Assembly (NCBI GenBank): GCA_964057225.1
Contig: OZ059895.1
Coordinates: 1,488,001 to 1,552,000, forward strand
Length of the DNA stretch: 64,000 nt
Source of the DNA: Auanema rhodensis
Lineage: Eukaryota; Nematoda; Chromadorea; Rhabditida; Rhabditidae
Reading direction: 5' to 3'
Shown here in pieces: positions 22,473 to 32,800 of the stretch; positions within the stretch are counted from its first letter, which is position 1, and every line of letters starts with the position of its first letter. The notes below the pieces were generated by a model. It was given only the letters and a program-made list of their open reading frames with translations, did not search any database and was not told the DNA's origin. The translations under genes were made by a program, and so were the position numbers.

Positions 22473-24485
22473 TCAGGCTATGGCCTCCTTTCTATAAAAC
22501 TTCAAAGATATGCCCAAATCTTTCAGGGCATTCGTACCAATAAGTATAGAATCATCTCTACTTTTTCTCACCAAAAAACATACTTGTGCAGTTTTTTTAC
22601 TTTCTGAGCAATAAACTTCACAGCTTATTGCTCCAACAAAATTCATTCGCGTACCCGAGGCATTCGCTATGAACTTATCTCCATTCCAAGGAAGTTGAGT
22701 TACACTTCTATCTAAGTCAACCCCTTCATTCATCAAATTAACTAGAGCTTGTGACGACATCACTGATATTTGTGATCCCGTGTCAATAAGAACTTTTTTA
22801 TTTCTCATGCTGCAGATTAACATAGGTAGTAAACTCTGCTCACCAATCAATTTTGCATCATAGCTGTTGTTGCATGTTTTGATAGTTTTGTTCCATGCAA
22901 CAGCTTGCTTATTCATAACAGAACCCATATTGTTCTGTTCTTCTTCAATTCTTTTAGAATTGTCTGATGGTCGTTTTCTCTCAGCACAATGTGTTGCTAT
23001 ATGACCACTTCTGTTACATATGTAACAAATAACTTCTTTTCTCTGTGGAAAATTACGAACCTTTTCAGTTACGTAACTGCCACGATTGGTCATGTGTTGA
23101 CCACTAGCAGTATTATTCTGCTTCAAAAATCTCAGCCTGGGCAGGTTTACTTCAGGTATTCTGTCCTTTCTATGCTGATTGTAGTGAATGCGCTTATTTC
23201 TTTCACAACGTAAAGCGACCTCTTTCACCTTCTCATACACCTCCCCTTCTTCACTAGTCTCTATTGTCTCAAGTACTTGTAATGCACAAGTACATTCTCT
23301 GAGTACCTCATACAAGACTTGAGCTCTTGTGAACGATAACTTTGACATAGACAATCCGGGGTAAGCCTTCCTAGAAGTTTCTTCTAGTTTCTTACAAAAG
23401 CTTATTAGATTGCTATTGTTGTCAAACTTCAAAGATTTAAGAGCAGCTATGGCATCTAACCTACTTGCTCTCTTAGAATACTCATGTTGCTTATTCAGTT
23501 CCTCTATTATTTTGTCGAGCGAACTGTTTCTGATTATTTCAGGCAACTCATCATACCTATCTCTCGCCTCTCCTCTTAATTTTTCTACAAACAGCGTTCT
23601 GCGGCCGCTTGCCGACAACGTGCTTTTTGGGTATTTCAGGTGAAACCCTTCTACAAAATGGTTCCATTTCTCGAACGACCCACTCGAAAAACTTGGAACA
23701 TCAGGCAGCAATTGCGCTCGCATTATGTCCAAAAACGCTTCATTCTGCGCGCTGAGTCCATTAAAAGGCAAAGATGACTCACCCTTGGAGTCTAATCCCT
23801 CTTTTTTCTCCTGTTCCTGTTGAACATCCGTCAACCATTTCTGAGTTGTTCCTAACTCCTTCTGTCGATGCAACTGTAAAATATATTCAATTTCAGAATT
23901 TTCCTCTTCTATTTTACCTGCTGCTTTATCATCAATCATCATATCCGCCATAGCTAATTGCGCTTGGCTCTCGATAGCTGCTGATCTCTGCAAATTAAAA
24001 CTATTAAATATTTCATGCTTCAAAGATTTTTTATCACATTTGAAAAAATCGCAAAAATCTTTCATAGTACTATTACTGGCCCTCATCTCGTCCACTATCT
24101 CACTTTCATTGAGTTGGAAAATCTCACAAATGAATTTAGTTGTTTCCGCTCGTTTATCAGCTAACTTCAGAGTATTACCCAACTCTGAAGGCTTTTTGAG
24201 CCCACTCTTGTTCATTACTGTAATAATGGACTGGATAAATCTCCAATTTTGCCCTTTTCGCAATTCACTAGTTAAATTTTGCTTCATTGAGTTTATCAAA
24301 TTAGCAACTTTCTGCTCTGCTCTCCTTTTCTCAGCAGAATTTCTGATTTTTTCCGTAAAATCTTTACGTAAACAATCATTCAACGGCTCAATAGCCGATA
24401 ATATTTCAGAGATGAATGAATTCAACATTACCTCTTCAAATGCGCTCTCGAAGTCCATATCGAGCAATTCATTCACAAATGACAT
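22473..24485 (-). CDS. Retroelement Gag-protease polyprotein (670 aa)
   Basis: This encodes the structural Gag and the aspartic protease of the retroelement. Gag packages element RNA into cytoplasmic particles and the protease processes the polyprotein. Positions are counted from the ATG at 24485; an in-frame TTG 12 bases upstream is less likely, and a TAA closes the frame just above that. Residues 1-235 are charged and helical-looking, with K/E/Q-rich coiled-coil-like stretches. Residues 255-440 form the gag core, with FEKWNHFVEGF (271-281) and LRGEARDRYDELP (303-315). Residues 487-500 are a CCHC zinc knuckle (C487, C490, H495, C500). The protease active site is IDTGS (D568-T569-G570), with the distal ILIGT at 647-651. 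The frame is uninterrupted and looks recently active. Reverse transcriptase is absent. The core resembles nematode LTR-element gag proteins from memory. Gag-protease identity is strong; family assignment is tentative. Confidence 0.88.
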   Translation of the reverse strand: MSFVNELLDMDFESAFEEVMLNSFISEILSAIEPLNDCLRKDFTEKIRNSAEKRRAEQKVANLINSMKQNLTSELRKGQNWRFIQSIITVMNKSGLKKPSELGNTLKLADKRAETTKFICEIFQLNESEIVDEMRASNSTMKDFCDFFKCDKKSLKHEIFNSFNLQRSAAIESQAQLAMADMMIDDKAAGKIEEENSEIEYILQLHRQKELGTTQKWLTDVQQEQEKKEGLDSKGESSLPFNGLSAQNEAFLDIMRAQLLPDVPSFSSGSFEKWNHFVEGFHLKYPKSTLSASGRRTLFVEKLRGEARDRYDELPEIIRNSSLDKIIEELNKQHEYSKRASRLDAIAALKSLKFDNNSNLISFCKKLEETSRKAYPGLSMSKLSFTRAQVLYEVLRECTCALQVLETIETSEEGEVYEKVKEVALRCERNKRIHYNQHRKDRIPEVNLPRLRFLKQNNTASGQHMTNRGSYVTEKVRNFPQRKEVICYICNRSGHIATHCAERKRPSDNSKRIEEEQNNMGSVMNKQAVAWNKTIKTCNNSYDAKLIGEQSLLPMLICSMRNKKVLIDTGSQISVMSSQALVNLMNEGVDLDRSVTQLPWNGDKFIANASGTRMNFVGAISCEVYCSESKKTAQVCFLVRKSRDDSILIGTNALKDLGISLKFYRKEAIA

Positions 24486-24896
24486 TTCACCTATCAATGA
24501 AAAAAATTACTAGAAATTCCTCTACTAATTTATTGCTATTTGAAAGAATCAAACAAGCACTTATATCAAGAAAATTGAATTTACTTGATATTAGTTACTA
24601 CTACCCAAGTTCTGAATGTAGTTCACAGCGGAAGAAATCAGAAAAAGTGTTTAAAAGAAAACACTTTAACCAAAAACAACCGTACAACAATATACCAAGA
24701 GACACTGTTGTTACCAACACTGTCAAATGATAATTGTTCTGTAAACTTCACTTTTATTCGGCAAATACCAAACAAAATTGAATGAATACAAACAGAACCC
24801 TATTCAGGTAGCAGTGACTTTTTCACCAAACTCTATTCGAGCTTTCAAACAGGGTTATATGAGCAATTAGCTCAACCCAAACAATAAAATAGTGAA
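24486..24896 (-). other. Retroelement leader between primer-binding site and gag
   Basis: These 411 bp correspond to the untranslated leader of the element RNA, where packaging signals normally lie. I see no conserved protein frame. Just upstream of the gag start the minus strand has a T-run followed by CATTGATAG (about 24491-24506), which could serve as a weak 3' splice site, but the match to a TTTCAG consensus is poor. Short open frames on either strand here are low-complexity and are not called. Confidence 0.6.
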
Positions 24897-24913
24897 GACC
24901 GGTTCGGCCCCCA
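24897..24913 (-). promoter_or_regulatory. Primer-binding site for reverse transcription
   Basis: On the minus strand the sequence directly after the LTR is TGGGGGCCGAACCGGTC. It starts with TGG, the complement of a tRNA CCA end, and abuts the LTR with no spacer, the normal position for a PBS. It stands out as G+C-rich in A/T-rich surroundings. The first seven bases match the tRNA-Pro type of PBS used by some retroviruses (TGGGGGC), but the rest differs, so the priming tRNA is not identified. Confidence 0.75.
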
Positions 24914-24944
24914 AATCAAAGAACGAAAAATAAAAAGAGAAAGA

Positions 24945-24950
24945 TTTATT
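24945..24950 (-). terminator. Candidate polyadenylation signal AATAAA in the LTR
   Basis: The minus strand reads AATAAA 37 bases upstream of the LTR's 3' end. The same hexamer is at 21427-21432 in the solo LTR. The position fits an R/U5 poly(A) signal, but the A/T-rich context makes chance occurrence easy. Confidence 0.45.
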
Positions 24951-24997
24951 AAAAAAAACAAAAAAAAATACAAAAAAATTCAAGAGAAAATTCCAAA

Positions 24998-25007
24998 CTG
25001 AAAAAAA
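24998..25007 (-). promoter_or_regulatory. Candidate 3' splice acceptor TTTTTTTCAG in the LTR
   Basis: Seven T residues precede CAG on the minus strand, followed by TTTGG. This matches the short polypyrimidine-plus-CAG acceptor typical of nematode cis- and trans-splicing. It lies between the TATA-like run and gag, where a spliced-leader or 5' exon junction for the element RNA could occur. The solo LTR has the same site at 21481-21490. Confidence 0.4.
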
Positions 25008-25209
25008 TATAAAAAAATTCCTTATCACAATAATTTTAGGACAAAAACAACTAAATATTGTTTTAATCAGATTACGGTAGTTGATTATCAACAGTTCACT
25101 GTTTACCAACAATCTCTAAATGGAGCGCGATTACTATGGATTGTTTTATCAATGGGTCATTTTATTCAAATTATTCATTTTATTTAATTTTTTGATGAAT
25201 AATTGTTAT

Positions 25210-25245
25210 CTTAATATTTTATATAAATTATATTATATATTTATC
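25210..25245 (-). promoter_or_regulatory. TATA-like core promoter region of the LTR
   Basis: This run of A and T contains ATATATAA and TTTATATAAA on the minus strand, about 46-80 bases from the LTR's 5' end. The counterpart in the solo LTR is about 21693-21728. The position is plausible for a U3 promoter, but the region is so A/T-rich that the call rests mainly on location. Confidence 0.35.
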
Positions 25246-25291
25246 TTCATTTATACTATTCATTTTAGTATCTATAGCCATATTCTTGACA

Positions 25292-25295
25292 AAAC
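25292..25295. other. AAAC target-site copy after the 5' LTR
   Basis: AAAC follows the LTR and continues tcaacatac, so the element sits at exactly the same satellite position as the solo LTR. The matching copy expected on the far side of the element is absent because that end is truncated. Confidence 0.8.
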
Positions 25296-28200
25296 TCAAC
25301 ATACACTAATGCATCATTTTTCAAACGATCATAACTAATTTTTGTATTAAGCGTTTCTCAATGTAGTATAGTGCATTCGATGCCGATTTTTAAGCTGCGT
25401 CGATCTGTGTTATCAGATTTGCGCTAGCTTAAAAATGCACCGAGATATCAACTGATATAAGTTCACACTTATATCCTCGATTTTCACCCTGAAGAATTAA
25501 TTTTTTCGTTGAATAACATTGTCTATCGTCTTTGCTTTGAAAAATGGAATCTAAAAACATCTACTTTTTGCTAAATTATTTTGAAATTTTTCGAAAAAAT
25601 TTTTGTCAAAATGTTTTTGGAAGCAATGTTGAGTGTACATGGAAACTCAACATACACTAATGCATCATTTTTCAAACGATCATAACTAATTTTTGTATTA
25701 AGCGTTTCTCAATGTAGTATAGTGCATTCGATGCGGATTTTTAAGCTGCGTCGATCTGTGTTATCAGATTTGCGCTAGCTTAAAAATGCACCGAGATATC
25801 AACTGATATAAGTTCACACTTATATCCTCGATTTTCACCCTGAAGAATTAATTTTTTCGTTGAATAACATTGTCTATCGTCTTTGCTTTGAAAAATGGAA
25901 TCTAAAAACATCTACTTTTTGCTAAATTATTTTGAAATTTTTCGAAAAAATTTTTGTCAAAATGTTTTTGGAAGCAATGTTGAGTGTACATGGAAACTCA
26001 ACATACACTAATGCATCATTTTTCAAACGATCATAACTAATTTTTGTATTAAGCGTTTCTCAATGTAGTATAGTGCATTCGATGCCGATTTTTAAGCTGC
26101 GTCGATCTGTGTTATCAGATTTGCGCTAGCTTAAAAATGCACCGAGATATCAACTGATATAAGTTCACACTTATATCCTCGATTTTCACCCTGAAGAATT
26201 AATTTTTTCGTTGAATAACATTGTCTATCGTCTTTGCCTTGAAAAATGGAATCTAAAAACATCTACTTTTTGCTAAATTATTTTGAAATTTTTCAAAAAA
26301 ATTTTTGTCAAAATGTTTTTGGAAGCAATGTTGAGTGTACATGGAAACTCAACATACACTAATGCATCATTTTTCAAACGATCATAACTAATTTTTGTAT
26401 TAAGCGTTTCTCAATGTAGTATAGTGCATTCGATGCCGATTTTTAAGCTGCGTCGATCTGTGTTATCAGATTTGCGCTAGCTTAAAAATGCACCGAGATA
26501 TCAACTGATATAAGTTCACACTTATATCCTCGATTTTCACCCTGAAGAATTAATTTTTTCGTTGAATAACATTGTCTATCGTCTTTGCCTTGAAAAATGG
26601 AATCTAAAAACATCTACTTTTTGCTAAATTATTTTGAAATTTTTCGAAAAAATTTTTGTCAAAATGTTTTTGGAAGCAATGTTGAGTGTACATGGAAACT
26701 CAACATACACTAATGCATCATTTTTCAAACGATCATAACTAATTTTTGTATTAAACGTTTCTCAATGTAGTATAGTGCATTCGATGCGGATTTTTAAGCT
26801 GCGTCGATCTGTGTTATCAGATTTGCGCTAGCTTAAAAATGCACCGAGATATCAACTGATATAAGTTCACACTTATATCCTCGATTTTCACCCTGAAGAA
26901 TTAATTTTTTCGTTGAATAACATTGTCTATCGTCTTTGCTTTGAAAAATGGAACCTAAAAACATCTACTTTTTGCTAAATTATTTTGAAATTTTTCGAAA
27001 AAATTTTTGTCAAAATGTTTTTGGAAGCAATGTTGAGTGTACATGGAAACTCAACATACACTAATGCATCATTTTTCAAACGATCATAACTAATTTTTGT
27101 ATTAAGCGTTTCTCAATGTAGTATAGTGCATTCGATGCCGATTTTTAAGCTGCGTCGATCTGTGTTATCAGATTTGCGCTAGCTTAAAAATGCACCGAGA
27201 TATCAACTGATATAAGTTCACACTTATATCCTCGATTTTCACCCTGAAGAATTAATTTTTTCGTTGAATAACATTGTCTATCGTCTTTGCCTTGAAAAAT
27301 GGAATCTAAAAACATCTACTTTTTGCTAAATTATTTTGAAATTTTTCGAAAAAATTTTTGTCAAAATGTTTTTGGAAGCAATGTTGAGTGTACATGGAAA
27401 CTCAACATACACTAATGCATCATTTTTCAAACGATCATAACTAATTTTTGTATTAAACGTTTCTCAATGTAGTATAGTGCATTCGATGCGGATTTTTAAG
27501 CTGCGTCGATCTGTGTTATCAGATTTGCGCTAGCTTAAAAATGCACCGAGATATCAACTGATATAAGTTCACACTTATATCCTCGATTTTCACCCTGAAG
27601 AATTAATTTTTTCGTTGAATAACATTGTCTATCGTCTTTGCTTTGAAAAATGGAATCTAAAAACATCTACTTTTTGCTAAATTATTTTGAAATTTTTCGA
27701 AAAAATTTTTGTCAAAATGTTTTTGGAAGCAATGTTGAGTGTACATGGAAACTCAACATACACTAATGCATCATTTTTCAAACGATCATAACTAATTTTT
27801 GTATTAAACGTTTCTCAATGTAGTATAGTGCATTCGATGCGGATTTTTAAGCTGCGTCGATCTGTGTTATCAGATTTGCGCTAGCTTAAAAATGCACCGA
27901 GATATCAACTGATATAAGTTCACACTTATATCCTCGATTTTCTTCCTGAAGAATTAATTTTTTCGTTGAATAACATTGTCCATCGTCTTTGCCTTGAAAA
28001 AAAGAATCTAAAAACATCTACTTTTTGCTAAATTGTATTGAAATTTTTCGAAAAAATTTTTGTCAAAATGTTTTTGGAAGCAATGTTGAGTGTACATGGA
28101 AACTCAACATACACTAATGCATCATTTTTCAAACGATCATAACTAATTTTTGTATTAAGCGTTTCTCAATGTAGTATAGTGCATTCGATGCGGATTTTTA

Positions 28201-29819
28201 AGCTGCGTCGATCTGTGTTATCAGATTTGCGCTAGCTTAAAAATGCACCGAGATATCAACTGATATAAGTTCACACTTATATCCTCGATTTTCATCCTGA
28301 AGAATTAATTTTTTCGTTGAATAACATTGTCCATCGTCTTTGCCTTAAAAAAAAAAATCTAAAAACATCTACTTTTTGCTAAATTATTTTGAAATTTTTC
28401 GAAAAAATTTTTGTCAAAATGTTTTTGGAAGCAATGTTGAGTGTACATGGAAACTCAACATACACTAATGCATCATTTTTCAAACGATCATAACTAATTT
28501 TTGTATTAAGCGTTTCTCAATGTAGTATAGTGCATTCGATGCGGATTTTTAAGCTGCGTCGATCTGTGTTATCAGATTTGCGCTAGCTTAAAAATGCACC
28601 GAGATATCAACTGATATAAGTTCACACTTATATCCTCGATTTTCATCCTGAAGAATTAATTTTTTCGTTGAATAACATTGTCCATCGTCTTTGCCTTAAA
28701 AAAAAAATCTAAAAACATCTACTTTTTGCTAAATTATTTTGAAATTTTTCGAAAAAATTTTTGTCAAAATGTTTTTGGAAGCAATGTTGAGTGTACATGG
28801 AAACTCAACATACACTGATGCATCATTTTTCAAACGATCATAACTAATTTTTGTATTAAGCGTTTCTCAATGTAGTATAGTGCATTCGATGCGGATTTTT
28901 AAGCTGCGTCGATCTGTGTTATCAGATTTGCGCTAGCTTAAAAATGCACCGAGATATCAACTGATATAAGTTCACACTTATATCCTCGATTTTCATCCTG
29001 AAGAATTAATTTTTTCGTTGAATAACATTGTCCATCGTCTTTGCCTTAAAAAAAAAAATCTAAAAACATCTACTTTTTGCTAAATTATTTTGAAATTTTT
29101 CGAAAAAATTTTTGTCAAAATGTTTTTGGAAGCAATGTTGAGTGTACATGGAAACTCAACATACACTGATGCATCATTTTTCAAACGATCATAACTAATT
29201 TTTGTATTATGCTTTTCTCAATGTAGTATAGTGCATTCGATGCCGATTTTTAAGCTGCGTCGATCTGTGTTATCAGATTTGCGCTAGCTTAAAAATGCAC
29301 CGAGATATCAACTGATATAAGTTCACACTTATATCCTCGATTTTCACCCTGAAGAATTAATTTTTTTGTTGAATAACATTGTCTATCGTCTTTGCCTTGA
29401 AAAATGGAATCTAAAAACATCTACTTTTTGCTAAATTATTTTGAAATTTTTCGAAAAAATTTTTGTCAAAATGTTTTTGGAAGCAATGTTGAGTGTACAT
29501 GGAAACTCAACATACACTAATGCATCATTTTTCAAACGATCATAACTAATTTTTGTATTAAGCGTTTCTCAATGTAGTATAGTGCATTCGATGCCGATTT
29601 TTAAGCTGCGTCGATCTGTGTTATCAGATTTGCGCTAGCTTAAAAATGCACCGAGATATCAACTGATATAAGTTCACACTTATATCCTCGATTTTCACCC
29701 TGAAGAATTAACTTTTTCGTTGAATAACATTGTGTATCGTCTTTGCCTTGAAAAATGGAATCTAAAAACATCTACTTTTTGCTAAATTATTTTGAAATTT
29801 TTCGAAAAAATTTTTGTCA

Positions 29820-32800
29820 AAATGTTTTTGGAAGCAATGTTGAGTGTACATTGAAACTCAACATACACTAATGCATCTTTTTTCAAACGATCATAACTAA
29901 TTTTTGTATTAAGCGTTTCTCAATGTAGTATAGTGCATTCGATGCGGATTTTTAAGCTGCGTCGATCTGTGTTATCAGATTTGCGCTAGCTTAAAAATGC
30001 ACCGAGATATCAACTGATATAAGTTCACACTTATATCCTCGATTTTCATCCTGAAGAATTAATTTTTTCGTTGAATAACATTGTCCATCGTCTTTGCCTT
30101 AAAAAAAAAAATCTAAAAACATCTACTTTTTGCTAAATTATTTTGAAATTTTTCGAAAAAATTTTTGTCAAAATGTTTTTGGAAGCAATGTTGAGTGTAC
30201 ATGGAAACTCAACATACACTAATGCATCATTTTTCAAACGATCATAACTAATTTTTGTATTAAGCGTTTCTCAATGTAGTATAGTGCATTCGATGCCGAT
30301 TTTTAAGCTGCGTCGATCTGTGTTATCAGATTTGCGCTAGCTTAAAAATGCACCGAGATATCAACTGATATAAGTTCACACTTATATCCTCGATTTTCAC
30401 CCTGAAGAATTAACTTTTTCGTTGAATAACATTGTGTATCGTCTTTGCCTTGAAAAATGGAATCTAAAAACATCTACTTTTTGCTAAATTATTTTGAAAT
30501 TTTTCGAAAAAATTTTTGTCAAAATGTTTTTGGAAGCAATGTTGAGTGTACATGGAAACTCAACATACACTAATGCATCTTTTTTCAAACGATCATAACT
30601 AATTTTTGTATTAAGCGTTTCTCAATGTAGTATAGTGCATTCGATGCAAATTTTTAAGCTGCGTCGATCTGTGTTATCAGATTTGCGCTAACTTAAAAAT
30701 GCACCGAGATATCAACTGATATAAGTTCACACTTATATCCTCGATTTTCACACTGGAGAATTAATTTTTTCGTTGAATAACATTGTGTATCGTCTTTGCC
30801 TTGAAAAATGGAATCTAAAAACATCTACTTTTTGCTAAATCATTTTGAAATTTTTCGAAAAAATTTTTGTCAAAATGTTTTTGGAAGCAATGTTGAGTGT
30901 ACATGGAAACTCAACATACACTAATGCATCATTTTTCAAACGATCATAACTAATTTTTGTATCAAGCGTTTCTCAATGTAGTAAAGTGCATTCGATGCGG
31001 ATTTTTAAGCTGCGTCGATCTGTGTTATCAGATTTGCGCTAGCTTAAAAATGCACCGAGATATCAACTGATATAAGTTCACACTTATATCCTCGATTTTC
31101 ACCCTGAAGAATTAATTTTCTCGTTGAATAACATTGTCCATCGTCTTTGCCTTGAAAAAAAGAATCTAAAAACATCTACTTTTTGCTAAATTATTTTGAA
31201 ATTTTTCGAAAAAATTTTTGTCAAAATGTTTTTGGAAGCAATATTGAGTGTACATGGAAACTCAACATACACTAATGCATCATTTTTCAAACGATCATAA
31301 CTAATTTTTGTATTAAGCGTTTCTCAATGTAGTATAGTGCATTCGATGCCGATTTTTAAGCTGCGTCGATCTGTGTTATCAGATTTGCGCTAGCTTAAAA
31401 ATGCACCGAGATATCAACTGATATAAGTTCACACTTATATCCTCGATTTTCACCCTGAAGAATTAATTTTTTCGTTGAATAACATTGTCTATCGTCTTTG
31501 CCTTGAAAAATGGAATCTAAAAACATCTACTTTTTGCTAAATTATTTTGAAATTTTTCGAAAAAATTTTTGTCAAAATGTTTTTGGAAGCAATGTTGAGT
31601 GTACATGGAAACTCAACATACACTAATGCATCATTTTTCAAACGATCATAACTAATTTTTGTATTAAGCTTTTCTCAATGTAGTATAGTGCATTCGATGC
31701 GGATTTTTAAGCTGCGTCGATCTGTGTTATCAGATTTGCGCTAGCTTAAAAATGCACCGAGATATCAACTGATATAAGTTCACACTTATATCCTCGATTT
31801 TCACCCTGAAGAATTAATTTTTTCGTGGAATAACATTGTCTATCGTCTTTGCCTTGAAAAATGGAATTTCAAAACATCTACTTTTTGCTAAATTATTTTT
31901 AAATTTTTCGAAAAAATTTTTGTCAAAATGTTTTTGGAAGCAATGTTGAGTGTACATGGAAACTCAACATACACTAATGCATCATTTTTCAAACGATCAT
32001 AACTAATTTTTGTATCAAGCGTTTCTCAATGTAGTATAGTGCATTCGATGCAGATTTTTAAGCTGCGTCGATCTGTGTTATCAGATTTGCGCTAGCTTAA
32101 AAATGCACCGAGATATCAACTGATATAAGTTCACACTTATATCCTCGATTTTCACCCTGAAGAATTAATTTTTTCGTTGAATAACATTGTCTATCGTCTT
32201 TGCCTTGAAAAATGGAATCTAAAAACATCTACTTTTTGCTAAATTATTTTGAAATTTTTCGAAAAAATTTTTGTCAAAATGTTTTTGGAAGCAATGTTGA
32301 GTGTACATGGAAACTCAACATACACTAATGCATCATTTTTCAAACGATCATAACTAATTTTTGTATTAAGCGTTTCTCAATGTAGTATAGTGCATTCGAT
32401 GCCGATTTTTAAGCTGCGTCGATCTGTGTTATCAGATTTGCGCTAGCTTAAAAATGCACCGAGATATCAACTGATATAAGTTCACACTTATATCCTCGAT
32501 TTTCACCCTGAAGAATTAACTTTTTCGTTGAATAACATTGTGTATCGTCTTTGCCTTGAAAAATGGAATCTAAAAACATCTACTTTTTGCTAAATTATTT
32601 TGAAATTTTTCGAAAAAATTTTTGTCAAAATGTTTTTGGAAGCAATGTTGAGTGTACATGGAAACTCAACATACACTAATGCATCTTTTTTCAAACGATC
32701 ATAACTAATTTTTGTATTAAGCGTTTCTCAATGTAGTATAGTGCATTCGATGCAGATTTTTAAGCTGCGTCGATCTGTGTTATCAGATTTGCGCTAACTT

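Larger units (their letters stand above)
22116..25291 (-). mobile_element. 3'-truncated LTR retroelement: 5' LTR, PBS, leader, gag-protease
   Basis: Read on the minus strand, the order is 5' LTR (25291-24914), primer-binding site (24913-24897), leader (24896-24486), gag-protease frame (24485-22473), an in-frame continuation to 22176, about 60 bp of A/T-rich sequence, and an abrupt junction with satellite at 22116/22115. Reverse transcriptase, RNase H, integrase, polypurine tract and 3' LTR are all missing. There is no AAAC target duplication at the left end, whereas AAAC follows the LTR at 25292. A deletion removing the 3' part of a full element is the simplest reading. A naturally gag-only non-autonomous element is possible but would still need a 3' LTR. 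The gag and PR-linker style suggests a Ty3/gypsy-like relative; without RT this is tentative. Confidence 0.82.
24914..25291 (-). mobile_element. 5' LTR (378 bp) of the truncated retroelement
   Basis: This is the near-identical partner of 21396-21774, with one A fewer (8 rather than 9 in the run at about 24951-24958). In transcription order (minus strand) it starts TGTCAAG at 25291, contains an AT-rich TATA-like run (about 25245-25210), a TTTTTTTCAG site (25007-24998) and AATAAA (24950-24945), and ends GATT at 24914 against the primer-binding site. The low divergence from the other LTR indicates very recent insertion or recent copying. It provides the promoter and, in a 3' LTR, the polyadenylation site of the element. 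Confidence 0.88.

Noticed and set aside
24040-24730. Overlapping plus-strand frames opposite gag and its leader
   Set aside because: They are antisense shadows of the gag-protease frame or A/T-rich leader, without recognisable motifs or a separate promoter.
24867-25112. 81-codon minus-strand frame rich in Phe across LTR and primer-binding site
   Set aside because: Low-complexity translation of T-runs that would overlap the PBS. Composition explains it.
22116-25291. Endogenous retrovirus with envelope gene
   Set aside because: No pol or env sequence is present. The segment holds only an LTR, leader and gag-protease, so it is described as a truncated LTR retroelement.
25120-25338. Second 72-codon plus-strand frame in the right LTR
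   Set aside because: Exact copy of the frame above, produced by the duplicated LTR-satellite block. It crosses the element boundary, so it cannot be an element or host gene.
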